Assembly: GCA_024364735.1 (NCBI GenBank)
Contig: JAGFNQ010005665.1
Span: 83,022-147,021, forward strand
Source of the DNA: Boesenbergia rotunda
Taxonomy: Eukaryota > Streptophyta > Magnoliopsida > Zingiberales > Zingiberaceae
Reading direction: 5' to 3'
Length of the DNA stretch: 64,000 nucleotides
Each line of letters begins with the position of its first letter. Positions within the stretch are counted from its first letter, which is position 1. Position numbers and translations under genes: made by a program. A model generated the notes under the pieces. It saw only the letters and a list, made by a program, of their open reading frames with translations. It was not told the DNA's origin and ran no database searches. Shown here piece by piece: positions 1 through 10,498 of the stretch.

Positions 1-613
1 AGACGAGGGCTGGCCGGAAAGAGGCAAGAGGGGAAGGAGGTTAAGCTGCAGTGCTGGCTCAGCGATGCGAAGAGGAGATTGCGTGAAGAGGCAAGAGGGG
101 AAGGAGGTTGCGCGATGATGGGTTGCGGCAATGCAAAGAGGAGAGGCTGGCTCAACTCCGGCGAGGACAGGTGGCGATCGGCTGAGGAGGGGTTGGCGAT
201 GTCGGGCGAGAGGGAGAGGAGGAAGGGAGAGGGGTCGGCGAGGGTGGGGTTCGGGTGGAGAAGCTAGGGCACAACAAAAAGGGGAGGTACCATGTGTTAA
301 AATGTAAATGGCGGGCGTTTTCATTTTCGCGCTCGCTCGCTCGCTGTTGTGTATTATCACGTAAGCAACACAAATAGACAACAGTTATTTAAAAACAGTT
401 GTCGTAACCAACCAAATAGACATCGGTTTTTAAAAAACCGTTGTCTTTGACATACATAAGACAACAGTTTTTTAACAACCGTTGTCTTTTTCCGCAAAAT
501 TTTTTTCAACATCAACGGTTTTAGAAAAAACCGTTGTTAAATAAAAAAAGACAACAATTTTTCAAAAAACCGTTGTCTATTGGGTGTTGTTGAATCCAAA
601 AATTCTTGTAGTG
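1..613. mobile_element. CACTA (En/Spm-type) transposon, right end only
   Basis: The stretch ends at 605-613 with the reverse complement of CACTACAAG, the diagnostic CACTA terminus, so the element lies to the left and its other end is outside the window. Inside it, 371-578 holds five palindromic subterminal units built on GACAACGGTTTTT/AAAACCGTTGTC, the arrangement CACTA transposases bind in this superfamily. Positions 1-290 are G-rich, purine-biased low-complexity sequence with repeated AGAGGCAAGAGGGGAAGGAGG-like words and no convincing protein. No transposase is visible here, so autonomy cannot be judged. The target duplication cannot be checked with only one end. Confidence 0.78.
371..578. 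repeat. CACTA subterminal palindromic repeats
   Basis: Five units in about 200 bp each read as an inverted pair of GACAACGG-type words around an A/T-rich centre (near 379-405, 419-447, 461-488, 511-538 and 550-578). They are degenerate but clearly related. Their position just inside the CACTA terminus fits transposase-binding subterminal repeats. Confidence 0.75.
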
Positions 614-668
614 TTTCTCCTTTTACTTCCCATCCTTTTAGTAACAAAACGTGAGAAATGAAACTGAC

Positions 669-999
669 CTGATCAGAGAAACCAGCATTGCGAGACATAA
701 CGGCATCCCACCTATTGCCAGCAGTTGCCATTACAGTAACGTAAAAACCTTCCCTCCACTTTTTATTTATCCACTTGAAAGGAAACGACTCACTCACTTT
801 GTATGATTGCTGTGCATATAGAATACCTATAATAAATCATCAAATCGATGAAGCCAATGGAACATTTTGAAATTGAAAATGAACTGATGCATGTTTGAAG
901 AAGAATACCTTTGGACATAACCACCAACGAGCTGCTTTTGTTTGTCCCTGCTAGTGCGCTACTATAATAATTTTTCTCCCATTGTTCCATTATCCATTT
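669..999 (-). pseudogene. MUT9-like/HD16 casein kinase I-like protein, two-exon fragment
   Basis: The minus strand carries two exon pieces of a plant casein kinase I-like protein of the MLK/HD16 group. They come from the conserved region C-terminal to the kinase domain. Exon 909-999 reads KWIMEQWEKNYYSSALAG and continues to VVMSKG. Exon 669-826 reads AQQSYKVSESFPFKWINKKW and ends at NAGFSDQ. A real intron with an AG acceptor and GT donor separates them, and the second exon ends at a good donor (GATCAG|GTCAGT). The kinase domain and everything further downstream are missing. The 3' intron runs straight into the CACTA terminus at 613. The coding pieces have no stops, so the copy is fairly young. 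I infer a captured or duplicated fragment, not a working gene. Confidence 0.8.
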
Positions 1000-1194
1000 C
1001 TTCAAAGGGAAAGAGAAAGTGGTTTACCAGAAAAGCATTAATCAAAGGGTAAATTATATGCACACTACGTCTACTAGTAATGTCAATGTATTACTTTATT
1101 AAATGTTAACTACATTTAATAAAAAAAAAAGTTTCACATATTTGTAGGTGAGAGAGCCACAGAAACTATCACAAAGGGTATCCCCATAGTTTAC

Positions 1195-1380
1195 AACGGT
1201 AGTGTTCCAAATGGTATCCCCATAGTTTACATCTCTTTCAAGAATGGGATTAATTATGACCATGTTATATTTCCTTGCAAATTCTTGAAGAAACTGAGTT
1301 GTTTCTCCATTAATAGGTTCTGCAAATTCACACCATCTTTTCTCCCTAGTGCAAAAGGCAAATGACATCATCCAAGCCTC
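1195..1380 (-). pseudogene. Beta-ureidopropionase (PYD3-like) single-exon fragment
   Basis: A 186-bp open stretch on the minus strand encodes 62 residues beginning EAWMMSFAFCTREKRWCEFAE and reaching NPILERDVNYGDTIWNT. This is the recognisable carbon-nitrogen hydrolase region of plant beta-ureidopropionase, the last enzyme of pyrimidine catabolism (N-carbamoyl-beta-alanine to beta-alanine). It starts right after a splice acceptor (ATACAG at 1381-1386) and ends at a potential donor at 1194. Length is an exact multiple of three and there are no stops. No other exon of the gene is seen. An imperfectly repeated word, GTAAACTATGGGGATACC, lies both at the exon end and just past it, so the following sequence may not be the native intron. 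Confidence 0.8.
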
Positions 1381-1903
1381 CTGTATCTACCAAAAAGACA
1401 TCCATTACATTTTCAAGTAGAATAATATATGGGAATTGGCAAAAAAAATAAAAGGTAGAACATTATTTCATAATTATCATACATAAAATTTTAACAAACA
1501 AAATAAACTTGTCTATTTAAATTATGTCAATGAGAAAATCAGGCAAAGGACCTTCCATATTCAATCATAGATAGGATACAATAACATAGTAATCAGAATG
1601 TAGATCTTATTGCTTACAACATTTCAAATAAAGTAGAAAAGTAAGCAGACCTCTACTTCAATTAACTGATCTGATATAGAAACCAGCGCAAATAGGAAAA
1701 GTCATCAACTCATTTTCATTGCACATCCATTGACCATCAATTATATACTTGTACTCGTAAAAAGTCATCAACCCAACATGAAGGCATGACTGAGGAAAAA
1801 CATACAATTAAAAAAGGTTCTTATTAAGGAAATTTTAATAAGTTCAACTAGAGGAACTAACAATACTCATATTTAATTCCTTCTCAAGAATCCACACCCC
1901 TTG
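1381..1903. other. AT-rich stretch between gene fragments and LTR
   Basis: Apart from the CBM48-like fragment, this stretch shows no open frame or repeat that I recognise. It may be intron sequence that travelled with the captured fragments. Confidence 0.4.
1688..1760 (-). pseudogene. Possible CBM48 (starch/glycogen-binding) domain fragment
   Basis: The minus strand encodes about 20 residues including FYEYKYIIDGQWMCNENEL, which resembles the Y-K-Y/F-I-x-D-G-x-W core of CBM48 domains in plant starch-related and SnRK1 beta-type proteins. The reading frame then departs from the family and stops after about 15 more residues. The match is short, so parent-gene assignment is open. Its strand and position beside two other host-gene fragments make capture plausible. 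Confidence 0.4.
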
Positions 1904-2568
1904 TGTTGGATCGAGAAAACCGATAGAGGGGGGGGTGAATATCGAAAATCGTTCGGATTTTCGTAAAGAGCACGTACGCAGCGGAAAAATAAACTTAAAA
2001 ACACACAGCACAAAGACACAATCGATTTACTTGGTTCGGAGCCTGTGTCGACTCCTACTCCAAGGCCCACGTTCGTTGACCGTTTACTTTGGGCAATTCT
2101 ATATGAAGCGCAATAATAGTTTACAGAATTTAATTATAAATTAAGTGCACTAAAATAATAATAAAGAATTGCGCTCTTCGTTAGCGATGTCCGGAGTGGA
2201 TTGACTTTTTCGTGGCAGCGGGACGTCGTCGGCTCGAGTTGGAATGTTTCCGGAGCAAGGCACGAGCGTAGAAGAGCTTTGAGGCGTTGAGAGAATGGAT
2301 GATTGAAAGCCTTGGTCGAGGGCCCTTTATATAGGGTTTGGGGACGCCCGGGATGTCGGGGGAGCCCCCCACGTGGCCTCTGATCCGCAGAGCTCTCGGT
2401 CGCGTCTGATCCTCTGGATCCGCTTTGACCGGGGCGCCCGGAGCGCTCGGGGCGCCCAGGTTGACCGGGTCAAATCTTATCTTCTGGCTTCGAAGGCTTT
2501 TGGTTCGAGGTATGCGTATGGGGGCGCCCGGGAGCACGGGGGCACCCGGGAGCAGCCGGGGCGCCCGG
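1904..2568 (-). mobile_element. Truncated SIRE-type Copia LTR, minus orientation
   Basis: Its reverse complement aligns with the last part of the SIRE-type LTR at 14,958-16,312. Shared landmarks, in order, are GGGCGCCCC-type palindromes, a TATA box (CTATATAAAG; here 2,325-2,334), the CTTCTACGCTCG and CTCCGGAAAC words, the GTAGGAGTCGAC block and a C-run before the terminal CGATCCAACA. The LTR end is at 1,904 (TGTTGG on the plus strand). Its 5' half is missing where the next LTR starts at 2,569. No internal region or partner LTR in this orientation is seen. Confidence 0.85.
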
Positions 2569-5178
2569 TGTTAGTGATATGAGAGAAGTGTCCTAAGGCA
2601 ATCGCCTTATGATTGTAAAACATTTATTTTTATAAATGATAATTCACTATTTGAGTATACATGCTTATGTATTTGATTGGGATCTTAAACTCATCTACTG
2701 AATGTCCGCAATACAACTCACAGCATAAGAGAATTTGTGATGGGATCACAACTAGTGATTATCTCTAAATGTGCAAATGTGAAGTATTGAAAATATCCCT
2801 AGTCGATGAATTGATAAATACGGACACTATCAATTCTGTTGAGACTAGCATGGGCTATTCTCTAATCAGCTGATTCTCACTGGCTGGTGACATTGGGATG
2901 TCCGGAGATAAACATGGATGCTAGTTATGGGAACTAGTTCATTGGAGTGACTAGCTGTAAGACTTCATATGGTAATCTATATAGATATGTCAATGAAGTT
3001 CTTAATACGGCTTAAGTACGATGTTCCTTTGACTTGCGGTGTTCAAGTCATCTTGGTCATGGAGACTTATACTTTAACATCTTAAGCAAGCATCTCCAAG
3101 GAGGTGTGGACCCAGGATGATTGGGTGTAAGCCGAAGTGCCCGAAGATGTTTGAACAGCCTACAAAGGATTCACCACTCCTTGCGAGGAGATGTATACCC
3201 AGGCCTATCGTCGGATTGTTACTCAAAATCTCTGGCCAGAGTACATCATGTTAAGAGTGCAAGTCTCTTAAATACATGAGAGTAACTAGAAATCCAAAGG
3301 ACGAGAAAGACACTACTTGGGCTAGGTGTAACGTAGTCAGCCTAGTGGGGACTGACACAAATAGACCGTGTCCTGAACCAAGTGGGTATAAGATGGTGAA
3401 GGGAATGGGGCACGATTCATTAGAGCTGCTGAAGGGTTTCAGAATAATTTCTTCTGAGGTCAAACCGTTGATCTTTCGATTAATTGGGGGTCATGATGTA
3501 CTACTAGGTGCCACTCATGATCGTTCTATAATTGGTTAATTATAGACGGCCAACATAAATCGAAGCCCTATTTAGTCACACGCACTACGAGTAATCCGAG
3601 GGATTTAAAATGAGTTGAAAATTGGATTTTCTGATCAAGAGCAATAAGTCGAATCTGAGTTAATCAGAGGCGCAATGGAAGCTAAAAATGGCTAAGTCTT
3701 TTGAAGGCTTTTTGGGCGAATTAAATGAGTTTAATTCACGTTGGTTCGGCTCGGTTTGGGCCGGCCAAAGAGGGTGCCAACCCTCCTTGGTTGGCCGGCC
3801 ACTTATTGGGGAGAAAACCAATTAATTTTGGTTTAATTAATAAAGTAAATCTAGCGCGATTTATTTTATAAATTATGGATAAATAAATTTGTATAAAGAA
3901 ATTTATATAAATAAATTTATAGAAATTTATTCTTTTTATGGAAGTTAAAATAATCCATGAATTGGTTTATTTTAATTTTATAAAATCAATTATGAATTGA
4001 TTTTTCCATAATAAGAAAGATTATAAATTTCTTATAAAATTTATTCCATAATAAAAGGAGAGACTAATTAGTTTTATTATAAAGTTAGTTATAATAAAAC
4101 TTGGTTTAAACAGAATAATTCATAAGAGAATTTATAGGATAAATTTCTTATGATAATAATTAGTTTTATTATAAAGTTAGTTATAATAAAATTCATAAGA
4201 GATTTATAGGATAAATTTCTTATGATAACTAATTAGTTTTATTATAAAGTTAGTTATAATAAAACTTGGTTAAACGGAATAATTCATAAGAGAATTTATA
4301 GGATAAATTTCTTATGATAATTAATTAGTCTTATTATAAAGTTAGTTATAATAAAATTCATAAGAGAATTTATAGGATAAATTTCTTATGATAACTAATT
4401 AGTTTTATTATAAAGTTAGTTATAATAAAACTTGGTTTAAACGGAATAATTCATAAGAGAATTTATAGGATAAATTTCTTATGATAACTAATTCCATTAA
4501 TTCAGTTAAGAGGAGACTTGGCAAGGGAGAAGCAACTATATAAGGAACCATAGGCAAGCCTTGGATTCCTAAGATTTGGATAATCGAAATAGAGCTCTCC
4601 CTCTCTCTCTTCTCTTCTCTCCTCCTTCCCCCTCCCTTCCATTAGGGCCGGCGGCCACCCTAGCTCCATTAGGGCCGGCGCCCAACCTACACCAAGGCAA
4701 GGTGTTGCCGTGAGCTTCAAGGAGAAGAAGAAACCAACCAAGAAGAAGAAGAAGCGGATCACATCTCTCTCTCTCTCGGAATTCGATTCCGTTACTTCGT
4801 TGGTTAGTTTCCTTTTCTTCTCTTGATCATCTTTGTTGTGCCTTCCGAGAATCTAGTAGTTCTCGTCGGCACAAAACTCGTGACTTTGCGAAGTCATCCC
4901 GAAGAGAACTCGGCGTGGACGCGAATAGAGGCGGAGCTTCCAAGGGACGCTATGGTTGGATCTCGTCCCTTACTTCGAGTTACGCGAGGTACTTGGTAAA
5001 TTAGTTTACTTTTCCGCAAAGTTTTATTTTATGATTATGTCAACACACCATAAGATTGCATGCTAGATACGAACTTAAAATAATTTAGGAAATTATTTTA
5101 TGCAAATTCTTCCGCTGCACGTAAAAATTTAAAATTTTACGAACTCGTATCCTTGTCGACATGCACCCGGTCCCAACA
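2569..5178 (+). mobile_element. 5' LTR of a Copia retrotransposon (element A)
   Basis: The LTR runs from TGTTAGTGATATGAG to GGTCCCAACA and is followed directly by a tRNA-Met primer-binding site, which fixes its right end. The last 466 bp reappear at 16,313-16,778. It is long for a Copia LTR (2,610 bp). It contains an AT-rich tandem repeat (4,020-4,497) and a pyrimidine/GA-rich tract with AAGAAGAAGAAG near 4,720-4,755. ORFs called inside it are low-complexity artefacts. Confidence 0.85.
4020..4497. repeat. AT-rich tandem repeat inside the LTR
   Basis: A block with TTTTATTATAAAGTTAGTTA followed by TAATAAAA occurs five times (near 4,072, 4,164, 4,236, 4,329 and 4,404). The copies alternate with ATTCATAAGAGAATTTATAG and AAATTTCTTATGATAA. 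Each block is itself partly palindromic. Spacing alternates between about 72 and 93 bp, so two related unit lengths are interleaved. Confidence 0.8.
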
Positions 5179-5179
5179 G

Positions 5180-5191
5180 TGGTATCAGAGC
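5180..5191 (+). promoter_or_regulatory. Primer-binding site (initiator tRNA-Met type)
   Basis: TGGTATCAGAGC lies one base after the LTR end and is the usual Copia primer-binding sequence complementary to the 3' end of initiator methionine tRNA. Confidence 0.9.
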
Positions 5192-6895
5192 CGGTTAGTG
5201 TTCGACATAATCATATAATTGTTTTCTGGAAAACTTTGTCATGATCTCAATTTCGAAAAAAATTTTCAATTATGGAAACTTTCAAATTATAATAAATTTT
5301 AGATTTAGGAATTTCAAAGTTTGGAAATCGTCATGAAATTTCTCAAACGTTTGAAATTTTCTAGTTTCTGAAATTTTATAATAATTGTGAAAACTTCCCA
5401 TCTTTGGAAACTTTCCAATTTTGGAAATTTTTCTATTTTAGAAATTTTCTAATTTTGGAAATATGTAAGTTTCCTTTGTACCAGAAACTTACAATTATTC
5501 TGAAAACCTATTTTTGAAATCTCGCAATTTTGGGCACTTTCTTTTAAGAAAGTCTAGACAAATTCATGGACAGTTAATTGACAATTAAATTTGCATTGGT
5601 TTTTAAATTGACAACAAAATTCTTTATTTTGGATTGAGCCTCGGGGAGCCGTCCAATTTAAAGTTAGTTGTTGTAATTTAATTTCCCAATTTTAATTGAA
5701 ATTGTCATGTTTGATTTGGATTGAGCCTCGGGGAGCCGTCCAATTGGATTTACAACACATTACTTTTCTTTGGGTATCTGAGCCTCGGGGAGCCACCCTT
5801 AGAAAACAATTTGTTGTAATTAATTAAATCCATGAATAAAATATGTTTGAAGAGGTGATGCTCTTACATATTGTTGTCTCCAAAATTAATTAGGAAAATG
5901 GTTTCCTATAGAGTTTCTTAAATGAGATTTTCATGAAAATAATATGTAGTTGAATTAAGGGATTTATCTCTTAATTTAATAAGATTTGATTTAGAGAAAT
6001 CAAAGTCTTGAACATATTATTTCCGAAATTAATTATGACAATTTAGGAAATTATTTCCCAAAACAATTCCTTTAATTAAGTATGAAATGGAATTAGGAAA
6101 TCCGGTTCCTAATTCAATTAATGAGACTTGATAACTTAAGTCACATACATACTTAATTAAGGAAATTGTTAGTCATGACATAATTCTATGTCATGAATGT
6201 GCTTGAAAAGAAAGGATGAGACCAAAACCCCTTACAAAATATTAAGGCCAACACCTTCTATTAATATGGTTAGAATCGGAGTTTTGTTTCTCGTTTGGGT
6301 TGATGGACACATCCATGCCCAGCTTGAACCTCAACATGTTCAAACCATGGAATTAGTTTATGGATAATATAGTTGGAGTCAGAGGTCAATCCTTAGTTTT
6401 GGTTGTTGGACACATCCAAGCCTGACTAAACGGTTGAATGAGCTCCAACCATATTAAAACTATTTCTTGATTGATGGGTCAGCCTTAAGCTTGGAACGTC
6501 GATTTGTTGTGCCACAGCCAAGGTCGATGTAAAGAGAGGTGCAGTTGGGTGCTATGTATATTGATGCATAATTGTTAATGAGTTAACAACCCAATGTTTT
6601 ATGCAAACATTCAATTAGTTGATAGCATAATGTGATAGTTACATATATGTGATGTGTAATCGGTATAATTACCTACCTTCATAGCTAAGAATAACTTGAT
6701 GGCCACAGCCATGGTTGTTCTTACCTATGGTTGGATATCAACCTATTTGGAGATGTTCCTACGATCTCCCGAATTGATAAAAAGGGTTATTCAATTTGAA
6801 AAATAAATAGGATTTCAATTTATGTATATTGATACATTCTTTAATCATTCTTCTCACATAAGCTCAATTTGTATTTCTAGGATAATCACTCGATC
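5192..6895 (+). other. Untranslated leader of Copia element A
   Basis: No open frame of note. A GAGCCTCGGGGAGCC word occurs three times (near 5,637, 5,725 and 5,780), each in a similar GGATT/ATCT context. A second motif, TTGGACACATCCA or TGGACACATCCATGCC, occurs twice (about 6,300 and 6,405). This repeat-rich leader is where packaging signals would lie, though nothing here proves that. Confidence 0.5.
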
Positions 6896-7290
6896 ATGTC
6901 TTCTCTAAACTTGTGTTCCATTTTGGATACCAATAAACTGACTGGGCCAAACTTCATGGACTGGCTTGAAACCTAAGGATAGTCCTAAGGCAGAGAACTT
7001 GCTTATGTCCTTGAAAATCAACTTCCCAACCGTCCTCCTGAAAATGCAACTCCAGACCAGTTTCCTGAGTTGCTCAACCTGCTGAAGACTGTAGAGCCTT
7101 CTGTGAAGCAGGATCAAAGACGGTACTGTAGTTGGTTCCTCAAGAAAGGTTCTAAGAGGAAGGCCAAAGAACAGAATAAGGGAAAGAAGAAAAAGGCAAA
7201 AAGACTGAAAATATCCTAAAAGGCACTTACCATCACTGTGGCAAGGAGGGTCACTGGCGAAGAAACTGCAAGGTTTATCTTGAGTCCTTG
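6896..7290 (+). pseudogene. Copia element A gag remnant
   Basis: The gag starts at the ATG at 6,896 with MSSLNLCSILDTNKLTGPNF, typical of this Copia gag, and hits a TAA after 26 codons. A shifted frame then carries ELAYVLENQLPNRPPENATP. The central gag is deleted, and the frame resumes in a lysine-rich segment and a zinc knuckle near 7,222-7,272. The knuckle reads YHHCGKEGHWRRNC, so the first cysteine of the CCHC box has become tyrosine. The protein cannot be functional. Confidence 0.8.
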
Positions 7291-8664
7291 AAAGAGAAGG
7301 CATCCGATGCCCCATCCTCTTCAAGTATCTTCGTTATTGAATGTCACTCTATTTCCTCAAACACATGGGTACTTGATACTGGGTGTAGCTCACATATATG
7401 TAATGACATACAAGGGCTAAGGAATAGAAGAAGACTCGTCAAGGGAGAAGCGAATTTGCGAGTTGGAAATGGAGCAAAGATTGCTGCTGTTGCCATCGGA
7501 ACATATTTGCTAAAGCTCCCAACTCGACGTGTCTTAGAATTGGATAATTGTTATTTCGTTCCTTCATTAATAAAGAACATTGTATCTATTTCATGTTTGA
7601 ATGAAAAGGGTTATCATTTAACTTTTAGTAACAATTGTTGTTACATAACTTTAAATGGCGTTCTTTATGGGAATGAACTTTGTGCAATGCATCTACACGT
7701 TAGATTTATCCAGTGATGTTTCAATATCGAAGTTAGCAACAAACGTGCTCGAATAGATAATCGAATAGACTCCTACACTTGGCATTGTCGTCTTGGCCAT
7801 GTAAGTAAGAAACGCATGACCGAATTACACCGATGTGGAATTTTGGAATCATTTGAACCCGGTTCATTTGATACATGCGAATCATGCTTAAAAGGCAAGA
7901 TGACCAAATTACCCTTTTCCGGAAAAGGTAATCCAGTGGGAGAATTGCTTGGTCTAATACATACTGATGTATGTGGACCAATGTCAACTCTTGCACAAGG
8001 AGGCTATAGCTACTTCATCACCTTTATCGATGATCACTCACGATTCGGGTATGTGTTCTTGATGAAACACAAATCTGAAGCCTTTGAGAAATTCAAAGAG
8101 TTCAGAAATGAAGTAGAGAAACAGCTTGGCAAAAGTATTAAAATACTTCGATCCGATCGGGGTGGTGAATACTTAAGTCAAGAGTTTCAAGATTATCTTA
8201 GGGACAATGGGATATTATCCCAATGGACTCCGCCGTATACACCACAGCATAATGGTGTATCTGAGAGGCGCAACCGAACCTTGATGGACATGGTTAGGTC
8301 GATGATGAATCATGCAACTCTTCCAAAATCCTTTTGGGGCTATGCACTTAAGACAGCTGTTTACTTGCTAAACAGAGTCCCGACCAAGGTAGTCTCAACT
8401 ACTCCATATGAGACGTGGAATAGTAAGAAACCTCACTTAACTCACCTTAAGATATGGGGTTGTCCTGCTTATGTGAAGCGGATTGTATCAGACAAATTGG
8501 ATGCTAAGTCTGATAAATGTCTATTTATTGGATACCCTAAGGAAACGAAGGGTTACAATTCTATCATCCCTTGGAACAAAAGGTGTTTGTTTCAAGGCAT
8601 GCTGTATTTCTGGAAAAAGAATTCTTTTACAAGAAAAAGTGGGAGTGGCATTGAACTTGATGAA
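7273..8664 (+). pseudogene. Copia element A pol remnant: protease, GAG-pre-integrase, integrase
   Basis: The protease is marked by WVLDTGCSSHIC near 7,366. An in-frame TGA at 7,714-7,716 interrupts the polyprotein. The GAG-pre-integrase zinc-binding region follows (H-C-R-L-G-H near 7,785, CESC near 7,878), then the integrase core (HTDVCGP, FITFIDDHSRFGYVF, LRSDRGGEY and the PQHNGVSERRNRT block). A one-base loss near 8,560 shifts the frame. Reverse transcriptase and RNase H are absent because the element stops at the N at 8,665. Confidence 0.88.
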
Positions 8665-8665
8665 N
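8665..8665. other. Single undetermined base at a chimeric join
   Basis: The only N seen in the window sits exactly where integrase-downstream sequence of element A changes to gag sequence of a SIRE-type element. It may mark a collapsed gap or a consensus conflict. Confidence 0.9.
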
Positions 8666-8690
8666 AAGGCCCGACAGATGGAACTCAGAG

Positions 8691-10158
8691 ATGAAGAAAA
8701 AGGCTCAGACCGAGTTCAAAGCTCAGAACACCCTCCAGTGCGGACTTACCAAAGAGGAGCTAAACAGAATTGGACCAACCGACTCGGCGAAGGAGCTATG
8801 GGACAAATTAACAGAATTACATGAAGGCACTTCTGATGCAAAGGTAACAAAGAGAGATCTATTATTGAATAAATTATTTAACATCAAATGCAGGAAGGAG
8901 AATCAGCAAGTCAACTCCACGCCCGGATTAAGAACATATTGAATGGACTCCACATGATCGGGCACAAACAGGAGAACCGGACATCATAAGGTACGCGTTA
9001 AATGCGTTCCCTAGAAACTCACTATGGGCATCTATTATAGATGCCTATAAAATTTCTAGGAACCTTTCAAAAATAAATCTGGATGAACTATTTTGTGAAT
9101 TAGAGCTGCATGAGCAAACTAACGCCAAGGTCGAGAAAGGGCTAGCTTTATTTGCAGGTTCACCAAAGGAAGCCAAATCAAAGAGAAAAGTCCAAGAAGA
9201 ACCTGAAGATGAGTCAGGCTCTGATGAAGAAGAACAACTGGTGAACTTGGTAAGAAAAATGTTCACCAGAAGGAAGAACAAATTTTCAAAGAAAGATATT
9301 CAAAAGGTAATGAAGCCCTACAGCACTGAAGGTAAAAGCAAAATGATCTGCTTCGGCTGTAACAGAAAAGGGCACTTCAAACATGAATGCCCTTACAAGA
9401 AAGAGGACCAACCCACTAAGAACAAAAAGAAGAAGGCTCTTCAAGCCACGTGGGATGAAAGCTCGGACGATTCCGACGATGAACAACCGAAGAACGCAAG
9501 CTACCTCGCACTGATGGCAACCGGACCAGAATCGGACTCGGATCAAGACGAGGATTCCGAATACGAGTCGAGCCAAGAGATCGGACTATTTTCAGACGGC
9601 TCTACTAAGGTATATTTAGATTCAGTAAATGAAAAGTTCTTTAAAATTATTTCTGTCTTGAATAAAAAATTGCTTGCATCTGAATCTAGAAATGACCAGC
9701 TCCTTAAGGAAAATCAAGACCTTAAGGAGCAATTAATTAATACCAGAACATTAACTGAACAAACTCAAAATCAAAAATTAATTGAGCTTGAAACTGAAAA
9801 CTCAACCCTAAAGGGTGAAGTCCTAAAACTTAAGGATCTACTAGCAACTTTCACAACCCGATCCAAGAACCTTGACCTTATTCTTGGATCACAAAAGGGC
9901 ATGTACAACAAATCTGGGATAGGATATAAATCAAGATCGAACCAAAGATCCTTTATCTCCTTTATCCACCCCCGCAAAAATCAACGAAAAGCGTGGGTCC
10001 CGAAAGCTTATCTAACAAAGCAAGTAGGTCAGAATCAATTTTATGTCCCAAAAAGGGACATCCATTACATTGACCCTAGACACCCAGTCTACAATTTAGG
10101 GGGAGGCTCCAAACTAGTTGGCACCTTAAAATCAGCCTCTGCCCAGGTGGGCACTTAG
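8691..10158 (+). pseudogene. SIRE-type gag, frame-disrupted
   Basis: The UBN2-type gag region reads TLQCGLTKEELNRIGPTDSA and KELWDKLTELHEGTSDAK. A base loss near 8,890 and another shift near 8,980 break the frame; from 8,980 to the stop at 10,156-10,158 it is open. The zinc knuckle CFGCNRKGHFKHEC lies at 9,352-9,393. An acidic serine/aspartate-rich segment and a leucine/lysine coiled coil (about 9,600-9,850) follow, then a conserved tail with WVPKAYLT. Capsid/nucleocapsid function is inferred from the family. Confidence 0.85.
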
Positions 10159-10498
10159 GATTAGCTTCAAAGTTAATTTGAATCTTGTACTATTTAGTAC
10201 CAAGGTTTTCAATGAGTAAGTTAAAAGTTCAACTTCTTTAAGCGGCTTTGCCTAGAAAATGGTTGTTGCTCCAATAAGGCTTCGGCCAAAGAAGGCCACT
10301 GTGCCTCGCCAGGCCTGGAAGCCAATTATTGAAGTGTACTTTTAAATTACTACTTGTTAAACTTGGATCTAACACAAGGTCAAGTTAACTTTTCTAATCA
10401 AACTCAAAATCATCTCACAAAATCATAGGACTCCCTTGATTGATAACTTAGACCGAGTGAGATGAATAAGGATAACCAAATTTAAATTATTGATTGAT

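Noticed and set aside
2181..2537. 118-codon minus-strand frame
   Set aside because: It lies in the LTR remnant and is the same GC-rich U3 artefact.
4502..4762. 86-codon minus-strand frame
   Set aside because: Inside the Copia LTR, in pyrimidine-rich low-complexity sequence.
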